NCBI GenBank assembly: GCA_030609865.1
Contig: JAUWSZ010000132.1
Span: 1 to 6,857, forward strand
Direction: 5' to 3'
Source of the DNA: a bacterium
GTDB taxonomy: Bacteria > Desulfobacterota > DSWW01
Length of the DNA stretch: 6,857 bases
In this document: positions 1 through 5,099 of the stretch, piece by piece
Numbering within the stretch: the first letter of the stretch is position 1
Layout of the letters: each line of letters begins with the position of its first letter
Made by a program: the position numbers and the translations under genes
The notes under the pieces: generated by a model
Database searches by the model: none
What the model saw: only the letters and a program-made list of their open reading frames with translations
What the model was told of the DNA's origin: nothing

Positions 1-126
1 AAAGTCCCATCTGCGGCGTTCGGCTTCATCCCTCGTCATTCAACGTACAGTAAGTACGCTTGATTATTGACCTGGATCCCCGCCTTCGCGGGGGCATGTT
101 TTGCCTGCCTTGCATCTGGAACTTTT
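1..126. repeat. Composite interspersed palindromic repeat (MITE-like)
   Basis: The left end (1-18, AAAGTCCCATCTGCGGCG) and right end (about 108-126, reading CCTTGCATCTGGAACTTTT) are imperfect inverted copies. The reverse complement of the right end starts AAAGTTCCAGATGC. Near the middle is a short dyad, CGTAC (44-48) / GTACG (54-58). From memory, similar blocks recur between genes in deltaproteobacterial genomes, typically with a GTAC-centred dyad and these two ends. A second hairpin sits inside the right half and looks like a later insertion. The element may extend left of base 1. No protein gene is supported here. Confidence 0.55.
71..98. repeat. CCCCGC-CTTC-GCGGGG hairpin, nested in the larger repeat
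   Basis: A perfect 6-bp stem CCCCGC (78-83) and GCGGGG (88-93) closes a CTTC loop. It is flanked by CCTGGAT on the left and GCATG on the right. This matches the widespread style of short intergenic repeat of the form TGGAT-CCCGC-loop-GCGGG-ATG found in many proteobacteria. There is no T-tract after it, so a terminator role is not supported. Confidence 0.6.
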
Positions 127-127
127 T

Positions 128-172
128 GAACAGCCTCCAACAGCCACTTATTCAACGGGCTGTTAGAGGTTC
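128..172. repeat. Imperfect stem-loop directly after the composite repeat
   Basis: AACAGCC (139-145) pairs with GGCTGTT (158-164). CTC (135-137) pairs with GAG (166-168), and GAAC (128-131) pairs with GTTC (169-172), leaving a small bulge on the left arm and a loop of about 12 nt. It could be another interspersed palindrome or a weak terminator for a gene left of the window. No T-run follows the stem on the + strand. Confidence 0.45.
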
Positions 173-211
173 TGGCCTTTCCGGGTTGATCCTTCTCGCG
201 GTCCGGCCCTT

Positions 212-240
212 TTGACACGTCCCCCGACACACCCTATACT
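212..240 (+). promoter_or_regulatory. Near-consensus sigma-70 promoter for the CoA-ligase gene
   Basis: A perfect -35 hexamer TTGACA (212-217) is followed after exactly 17 bp by TATACT (235-240), which differs from the TATAAT consensus at one position. Initiation would be expected near 246-248, giving a leader of about 65 nt before the ATG at 312. It points toward the CoA-ligase gene and lies just after the repeat cluster. This is the only well-formed promoter I could see in the window. Confidence 0.7.
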
Positions 241-262
241 TCTCCGTTTCAGGTTTTGGCAG

Positions 263-293
263 GCTCGACCCTGGTCGAGCGACCCTTTTGGTC
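263..293. promoter_or_regulatory. Double dyad in the leader, possible operator
   Basis: GCTCGACC (263-270) and GGTCGAGC (273-280) form a perfect 8-bp inverted repeat with a 2-bp centre. A second, weaker dyad follows at once: GACC (281-284) and GGTC (290-293) around CTTTT. Both share the half-site GACC/GGTC. The pair lies just downstream of the predicted start of transcription and upstream of the ribosome-binding region, a usual place for a repressor operator or an RNA hairpin controlling translation. Function is inferred from position and symmetry only. Confidence 0.4.
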
Positions 294-311
294 ATCCAGA
301 GAAGAACGAAA

Positions 312-1742
312 ATGGACTTGAAATATCTCTTCTACCCCAGGAGCATCGCGGTCGTCGGCGCGTCCCCCGGTATGGCGACCGGCAGGATGCCCTTCTTCCA
401 GATACTCAAGAGCACAGGGTACAAAGGGGAGGTGTATCCGGTGAACCCCTCTCACGAGGAGATCGACGGGCAGCGTGTCTATCCTTCCCTTGCCGAGGTC
501 CCGGATGGCGTGGACCTCGCTGTTTGCCTGGTCCCTTCCAGGTTTGCCCTGGACACGCTCGAGGTCGCCGCGGAGAAAGGCGTCCGTTTCGTGCACTTCT
601 TCACCTCCGGGTTCTCGGAGGTGGGCAAGACGGATCTGGAAGAGGCGATGATACGGGTTGCCCGGAAGGGAGGGATCCGGATCGTGGGCCCTAACTGCCT
701 GGGCGTCCACTGCGCCGAATCCGGGGTGACCTTTGACCCGACGGTCGAGCAGGAGGAGTTCGGTACGGTGGCCTTCCTCGGCCAGTCCGGAGGCGTGACG
801 AACAACTTCATGCGTATGGCCAACGCCCGAGGCCTTGGTATCAACAAAGCGGTGTCCTTCGGCAACCAGATGGACCTGGCCGTCGAAGAATTCCTGGAGT
901 ACCTTGCAGACGACGACGGGATCAAGGTAATCGCTGCGTACATCGAGGACATCAAGGACGGCGGCGCCTTCCTCCGGGCCTTGAAGAGGATTACGCCCAC
1001 GAAGCCGGTCATCATCCTGAAGGGCGGTGTTACGGGAGAGGGGGCCGAGGCGGCGGCGAGCCATACGGGCGCCATGGCCGGCGAGTATTCGATCTGGTCC
1101 GCTGTGATGCGCCAACACCGATGCATAGAGGTGCACACGGAAAGGCAAATGGTCGATACGGTGATGTTGGCCACGTCGGAGAAGATCCCGGCCGGGCCCA
1201 GGATAGGCTACCTGGGTGCGGGTGGGGGGACATCCGTGCTGTTCACGGACCTGGCGGCGAGCGCGGGATTCTCGATTCCCGAACTGAGCCAGAAGACACA
1301 GAAGAGCATCGGCGGCAAGATACCGGATGTGAACACGAGCACCCGGAACCCTGTTGACCTGGGGGCCGCCGGGTTTAGCTACAAGATCATGACCCATGCC
1401 ATGAGGGAACTGGATCGGGACGAAAACATAGATTTCATCATCATCTATCTCTCTTTGGATTATCTGAACCTGTTCGGGCACAAGCGGTTGGAGAAGGGCT
1501 TGCACGCCATCGGTGCGGAGGCCAAGGAACTCACGAAGCCTGTGATCCCCGTCTTGGCCAAGTCGGCCGACGACAAGCTCCGGCTCGAAGAGATCAGGTT
1601 GCTGGCGCTCTCCATCTTCAGGGGCTCGGGGTTGAGCATGTACAACGACCTGGAAGATGCGATCGCGGCAGTCCGAGCCGTCCTGCCCTGGAGCCTTTCC
1701 CGGAAAGAGAGCGGGGTCAAAGGGTTCGCAGCTGCGAAGTGA
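312..1742 (+). CDS. CoA-binding, ADP-forming acyl-CoA synthetase alpha-type subunit
   Basis: The 476-residue product resembles the alpha subunit of NDP-forming acyl-CoA (acetate-CoA) ligases, which interconvert an acyl-CoA plus ADP and phosphate with the free acid, CoA and ATP through a phosphohistidine. An N-terminal Rossmann CoA-binding domain starts at once (SIAVVGASPG, 11-20) and ends near GPNCLG (126-131). A succinyl-CoA-synthetase-like domain follows with GQSGG (157-161) and ASHTGAMAG. His251 in that motif is the expected phosphorylated residue. A third ligase domain begins near 297 and contains NPVDLG (346-351). The ATP-grasp beta half found in fused forms (about 700 residues) is absent, and no beta gene lies nearby, so the partner must be encoded elsewhere or left of the window. 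I chose ATG 312, preceded by purine-rich AGAGAAG (298-304). An in-frame TTG at 288 overlaps the leader dyad. The acyl substrate cannot be told from sequence. Confidence 0.88.
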   Translation: MDLKYLFYPRSIAVVGASPGMATGRMPFFQILKSTGYKGEVYPVNPSHEEIDGQRVYPSLAEVPDGVDLAVCLVPSRFALDTLEVAAEKGVRFVHFFTSGFSEVGKTDLEEAMIRVARKGGIRIVGPNCLGVHCAESGVTFDPTVEQEEFGTVAFLGQSGGVTNNFMRMANARGLGINKAVSFGNQMDLAVEEFLEYLADDDGIKVIAAYIEDIKDGGAFLRALKRITPTKPVIILKGGVTGEGAEAAASHTGAMAGEYSIWSAVMRQHRCIEVHTERQMVDTVMLATSEKIPAGPRIGYLGAGGGTSVLFTDLAASAGFSIPELSQKTQKSIGGKIPDVNTSTRNPVDLGAAGFSYKIMTHAMRELDRDENIDFIIIYLSLDYLNLFGHKRLEKGLHAIGAEAKELTKPVIPVLAKSADDKLRLEEIRLLALSIFRGSGLSMYNDLEDAIAAVRAVLPWSLSRKESGVKGFAAAK

Positions 1743-1748
1743 CCGGGC

Positions 1749-1764
1749 GGAGCGCCTCTGCTCC
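1749..1764. repeat. Small hairpin just after the CoA-ligase stop
   Basis: GGAGC (1749-1753) pairs with GCTCC (1760-1764) across a 6-nt loop, starting 6 bp after the stop codon. It lacks a T-tract, so it could at most be a weak RNA-end or stabilising hairpin. Confidence 0.25.
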
Positions 1765-1790
1765 ATACGTCCATCCGCCTTCGCAGGGGA

Positions 1791-1897
1791 CCACGGCCTT
1801 GGCCGTGGATGAATACGCATCCTTCGAAGCTCGCTTTTGTGAGCTTCGGCGTGATGTCGCCCCAGGCGTTTTGATGGGACCACGGGTTTACCCGTGG
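1791..1897. repeat. Cluster of three REP-like hairpins
   Basis: Three stems occur in a row in the 194-bp gap. The first is CCACGGCC (1791-1798) / GGCCGTGG (1801-1808). The second is CGAAGCTCGC (1825-1834) / GTGAGCTTCG (1839-1848), with one G-T pair and a TTTT loop. The third is CCACGGG (1880-1886) / CCCGTGG (1891-1897) around TTTA. The first and third share the same 5' flank and head (GGGACCACGG) and the same tail (CCGTGG), so they are two diverged copies of one unit around a different central hairpin. This resembles the REP / mosaic-element organisation spread by REP-associated tyrosine transposases. It may also stabilise or attenuate mRNA between the two genes. Confidence 0.6.
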
Positions 1898-1936
1898 GGC
1901 TCCATTCCCGTTGCCCCCTCAGACGGAACAAGCAAA

Positions 1937-4819
1937 ATGAAAGAAGCCACTTCTCCCGCGGGACAGGCCGCGGAGCGGGAAGACCTCACCCATCGCTACA
2001 TCATCGGAATCGACCTGGGCACCACGAACTCGGCGGTGGCCTACGTCGATCTTGCCTGTGAAGAGGACGAGCCGGGGCATCGCTCGATTCGTCTGCTCGA
2101 GCCCCCTCAACTGGTAGCTCCCGGCGAGGTTGCGGCCCGTCAGGTCCTTCCTTCGTTCCTCTATCTCCCCGGGCGTTACGAACTCTCCGAAGGGAGCACC
2201 AGCCTGCCGTGGGACGAAGAACGCGGCTTTGCGGTGGGCGAGTTCGCGCGGGAACAGGGCGGGCTCGTGCCCGGCCGTCTGGTCTCTTCGGCCAAGTCCT
2301 GGCTGTGTCACGGCGGCGTAGACCGAACGGCCCCGATTCTCCCCTGGGGAGCGGCAGAGGGGGTTCCAAAGGTTTCGCCCGTGGAGGCAAGCGCGCGCTA
2401 CCTGCAACACATCCGCGAGGCCTGGAACCAGCAGATGGCCGAGGACGACGAGGGGAGCCGCATCGAAGAGCAGCGGGTGATCCTCACGGTGCCTGCCTCG
2501 TTCGATGAAGTGGCCCGGGAGTTGACGGTCGCTGCGGCCCGGCAGGCAGGCCTCTCCCGCGTCATCCTGGTCGAGGAGCCTCTCGCCGCGTTCTACGCAT
2601 GGCTCTCCAGGCATGAGCAGGACTGGGCGAGCGAGATGCAGGCCGGACAGTTGGTCCTCGTGTGTGACGTGGGAGGTGGGACCACGGATTTCACCCTCGT
2701 GGCCATTCGAGAGGGCGAGAAGGGTTTGCGGTTCGATCGACTCGCCGTGGGCGATCACCTGATGTTGGGTGGGGACAACATGGACCTTGCCCTGGGCAGG
2801 CATCTGGAAGCAAGGCTCCTGGGCCGGCCCGGAAAGCTCGAGTCCAAACGATGGCATCAGCTCTGCCATCAGTGCAGGAAGGCCAAGGAGACCCTTCTCG
2901 GGCAAGAAGACGAGCAGGCAAGCATGGACGTCGTGGTGATGGGCTCGGGCGGGAAGCTGATCGCCGATACGTTGAAAGGGACCCTGACGCGTGAGGAGGT
3001 GGGGCAGTTGATCCTGGAAGGCTTCTTTCCGGTCGTTTCCCTGGAAGACGGCCCTCAGGAAGGGCGGCGCACCGGCCTGACCGAATGGGGGTTGCCCTAT
3101 GTCCAGGATCCGGCCGTCAGCAAGCACATGGGCGCCTTCTGGAAGCGGTTCGAGTCCTTGATGGCCCGGGAGACAGGTCGATCCGCGCTGTACCCGGATT
3201 TTCTCCTGTTCAACGGCGGGTCCCTCACACCGGCCCCGGTGCGAAATCGGATACGGGAAATCGTTTCACACTGGTTCCGGGACGTGGCGGGTGAGGGATG
3301 GTTTCCGGAAGAGCTGGAGAACCCGAACCCGGAGCTGGCCGTCGCCATCGGCGCCGCCTACTACGGCCTGGTTCGCATGGGCGAAGGGGTCCGGGTGGGG
3401 GCAGGAAGCCCCCGCGCCTACTACGTGGACGTGGAAGCCGAAAAGGCTGTCGGCGAGGCGGGCTCGCGCACAGGGGTTTGCCTGGTGCCCAGGGGCACGG
3501 AGGAAGGATTCGAGGTGCAGCTGGAGGCCCCGACTTTTGAAGTCCTTGCCAATCAGCCCGCGAGCTTTCAACTCCTCAGTTCCAGCACCCGTCTCGGAGA
3601 CCGGCTGGGCGAAGTGATCGACCTGGCGCAGGACGAGATTACCGTGTTTCCGCCGATCCGGACCGTCCTGCGGTACGGAAAGAAGGGCCTTGCCCGGAAG
3701 CTGCCGGCCCAGTTGGCGGTGAGGCTCACCGAAGTGGGAACCCTCGACCTGTGGTGTCAGTCCAGCGAGACCCCTCATCGCTGGCAGCTTCGGTTCGACG
3801 TGCGCCAGGAGGTCAACCCGGAAGCGACAGCGGAGATGTCCTCCGGCGAGATTCTCGATCAGGCCATCATCGAAAAGGCCCAGGAGAAGATACAGGCTGC
3901 CTTCGCGGGAGGGGAGACCTCGAAAGAACATTCCCCGGAACGCCTGATGAAGGGGCTTTCCGCGGCCGTGAGGATGCAGAGGGAGAAATGGCCCACTTCT
4001 CTCGTTCGCAGGCTGTCCGACACCCTGCTGGAGGTTCGGAAGGGCCGGGCCCTCAGCCCGCAGCACGAGGCGCGCTGGTTCAACCTGCTCGGCTTCTGTC
4101 TTCGGCCCGGCTTCGGGGATCCGGTGGACGAGTGGAGGATGAAAGAGGTCTGGAAGGTCTATCTTCAGGGGCTGCATTTCCCCAGACGGGTGCCCTGCCG
4201 ATCCGAACTCTGGATCTTCCTGCGCCGTGTGGCCGGTGGGCTGTCGGCCGGACACCAGTGGCGCGTCTACCAACAGCTTTCCGGATATTTCCAGTCCCCT
4301 GGCGCAAAGAAGAAGAAGTGGGACAGTCAGCTGCCAAAGCGCCTGAACGCACAGGAAGAGATCGAGGTCTGGATGGCCCTGGCCAATTTCGAACGTCTTC
4401 CGGTCGAGACCAAGGTAGAGCTCGGCCGCCTCCTGCTCGAGAAGATCCGGAAGAAGACGAGGCCTCAGGAGTTGTGGACCCTGAGCCGTCTCGGGGCCCG
4501 GGTTCCCCTTTACGGTCCCCTCGACCGGGTGATTCCGAACGGGGAGGCCTCCTCCTGGGTAACGAAGCTGCTCTCGTTGGGCCTTCCCGCCAGGGAAGCG
4601 ATGGCCCACGCACTGGTCCAGCTCGCCCGACACACGGGAGACAGGGAGAGGGATATTTCAGAGAAGGACCGGCAGCAGGTGGCAGAGTGGCTGGGCCAGC
4701 TTCCCCAACCGGACCGGCTCCGGGAACTGCTCACGAACCCGGAGAGCGCCTGGGAAGAGCAGGAACAGGCCTGGATCTTCGGAGAGACCCTGCCGACAGG
4801 CCTCACGCTCTCCCGCTGA
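1937..4819 (+). CDS. Divergent Hsp70-family ATPase with long non-canonical C-terminus
   Basis: The 960-residue product has an Hsp70/actin-fold ATPase domain. Phosphate-1 loop GIDLGTTNS is at 24-32, SAKSWL at 118-123 (Lys120 at the place of the catalytic Lys of DnaK), EEPLAAFYAW starts at 213, the phosphate-2 loop DVGGGTTD at 244-251, and the adenosine loop LFNGGSL at 424-430. Residues of about 490-630 are beta-rich and may be a diverged substrate-binding part. From about 660 to the end the protein is mostly helical and rich in Trp, Arg and Leu, unlike the DnaK lid, and it lacks an EEVD-type tail. Canonical DnaK is about 640 residues. The arrangement recalls bacterial Hsp70-like proteins annotated with a DUF3731-type C-terminus (from memory). 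No grpE or dnaJ lies nearby. I chose ATG 1937 because the ATPase domain begins 20 residues later. The frame stays open back to a GTG at 1739, but that extension would translate the hairpin cluster. No clear Shine-Dalgarno or heat-shock promoter is visible. The client is unknown. Confidence 0.9.
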   Translation: MKEATSPAGQAAEREDLTHRYIIGIDLGTTNSAVAYVDLACEEDEPGHRSIRLLEPPQLVAPGEVAARQVLPSFLYLPGRYELSEGSTSLPWDEERGFAVGEFAREQGGLVPGRLVSSAKSWLCHGGVDRTAPILPWGAAEGVPKVSPVEASARYLQHIREAWNQQMAEDDEGSRIEEQRVILTVPASFDEVARELTVAAARQAGLSRVILVEEPLAAFYAWLSRHEQDWASEMQAGQLVLVCDVGGGTTDFTLVAIREGEKGLRFDRLAVGDHLMLGGDNMDLALGRHLEARLLGRPGKLESKRWHQLCHQCRKAKETLLGQEDEQASMDVVVMGSGGKLIADTLKGTLTREEVGQLILEGFFPVVSLEDGPQEGRRTGLTEWGLPYVQDPAVSKHMGAFWKRFESLMARETGRSALYPDFLLFNGGSLTPAPVRNRIREIVSHWFRDVAGEGWFPEELENPNPELAVAIGAAYYGLVRMGEGVRVGAGSPRAYYVDVEAEKAVGEAGSRTGVCLVPRGTEEGFEVQLEAPTFEVLANQPASFQLLSSSTRLGDRLGEVIDLAQDEITVFPPIRTVLRYGKKGLARKLPAQLAVRLTEVGTLDLWCQSSETPHRWQLRFDVRQEVNPEATAEMSSGEILDQAIIEKAQEKIQAAFAGGETSKEHSPERLMKGLSAAVRMQREKWPTSLVRRLSDTLLEVRKGRALSPQHEARWFNLLGFCLRPGFGDPVDEWRMKEVWKVYLQGLHFPRRVPCRSELWIFLRRVAGGLSAGHQWRVYQQLSGYFQSPGAKKKKWDSQLPKRLNAQEEIEVWMALANFERLPVETKVELGRLLLEKIRKKTRPQELWTLSRLGARVPLYGPLDRVIPNGEASSWVTKLLSLGLPAREAMAHALVQLARHTGDRERDISEKDRQQVAEWLGQLPQPDRLRELLTNPESAWEEQEQAWIFGETLPTGLTLSR

Positions 4820-4842
4820 TGCCGCCGGTTTCTCTTCTTTTG

Positions 4843-4937
4843 GCTGTTAGGTATTAGCTGTTAGGTATTAGCTCCCCACCATTCCCCCCCGACTGGGCTG
4901 TGGTTGGGGGTGGGCTAATACCTAATACCTAATACCC
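4843..4937. repeat. Stem-loop element with heptamer repeats
   Basis: The left arm holds two exact tandem copies of the 14-mer GCTGTTAGGTATTA (4843-4856 and 4857-4870). The right arm holds three copies of the heptamer CTAATAC (4915-4935). The arms pair: TTA + GGTATTAG (4861-4871) with CTAATACC + TAA (4915-4925), CCCACC (4875-4880) with GGTGGG (4909-4914), and the outer GGTATTAG (4850-4857) with CTAATACC (4929-4936). The loop is C- and G-rich. It begins 23 bp after the Hsp70-like stop codon, so it could act on the 3' end of that transcript, but there is no U-tract. It looks like a mobile interspersed palindrome. Confidence 0.65.
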
Positions 4938-4944
4938 AAAACGC

Positions 4945-5064
4945 GAGGGGTCAGACCTACACATTTGACAAAGTGGCCCGGTAGCGTAGAAGACAGGGCT
5001 TGGAAAGCTTGCCATGAAGATGCGTTAGAGACTATCTTTGTCAATTGTGTAGGTCTGACCCCTC
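4945..5064. mobile_element. 120-bp non-autonomous element with 29-bp inverted termini
   Basis: The left terminus (4945-4973, starting GAGGGGTCAGACCTACACA) and right terminus (5036-5064, ending TAGGTCTGACCCCTC) are inverted copies matching at 28 of 29 positions. The 62-bp interior has no credible reading frame. There is no flanking target duplication: ACGC precedes it and TGGG follows. From memory, GGGGTCAGACC-type ends flank IS200/REP-type tyrosine (Y1) transposase genes in deltaproteobacteria, and that class makes no target duplication, so this could be an internally deleted or passenger copy. It ends 35 bp before the start of the flavoprotein gene and therefore fills its upstream region. 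Confidence 0.65.
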
Positions 5065-5091
5065 TGGGCTCGTCAAATCCGTTGTTCATTT

Positions 5092-5095
5092 GAGG
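5092..5095 (+). promoter_or_regulatory. Ribosome-binding site of the flavoprotein gene
   Basis: GAGG lies 4 nt before the ATG at 5100, slightly close but usable. It falls outside the upstream mobile element, so the native translation signal was kept. Confidence 0.45.
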
Positions 5096-5099
5096 CTTC

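Noticed and set aside
36..230. Possible 64-residue minus-strand gene
   Set aside because: It is made of the repeat cluster; the C-terminal part is simply the translated hairpin and dyad, with no ribosome-binding site or recognisable domain.
288..311. Upstream TTG start of the CoA-ligase gene
   Set aside because: No Shine-Dalgarno lies before it, it falls in the second leader dyad, and the family domain fits a start at ATG 312.
249..1931. Long minus-strand open frame opposite the CoA-ligase gene (560 codons)
   Set aside because: Antisense shadow of a GC-rich gene; it has low-complexity Arg/Pro/His-rich composition and no domain, while the + strand frame has clear family motifs.
1743..1936. 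Rho-independent terminator between the CoA-ligase and Hsp70-like genes
   Set aside because: Several stable stems exist but none is followed by a T-tract; the only T-run is the loop of the central hairpin.
1919..3127. Long minus-strand open frame opposite the Hsp70-like gene, with a second one at 3266-4633
   Set aside because: Same reason: antisense of a well-supported coding frame, with no recognisable motif.
3751..4857. Overlapping + strand frame of 368 codons inside the Hsp70-like gene
   Set aside because: Gly/Arg/Pro-rich out-of-frame shadow; the main frame continues unbroken through it.
4843..4937. CRISPR-like array suggested by regularly repeated TAATACC/GGTATTA units
   Set aside because: The units are 7 bp with no unique spacers and are arranged as inverted arms, which is not a CRISPR pattern.
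4965..4970. TTGACA in the left arm of the inverted-repeat element as a promoter for the flavoprotein gene
   Set aside because: The bases 17 bp downstream are AGAAGA, and no acceptable -10 hexamer is found at 16-18 bp.
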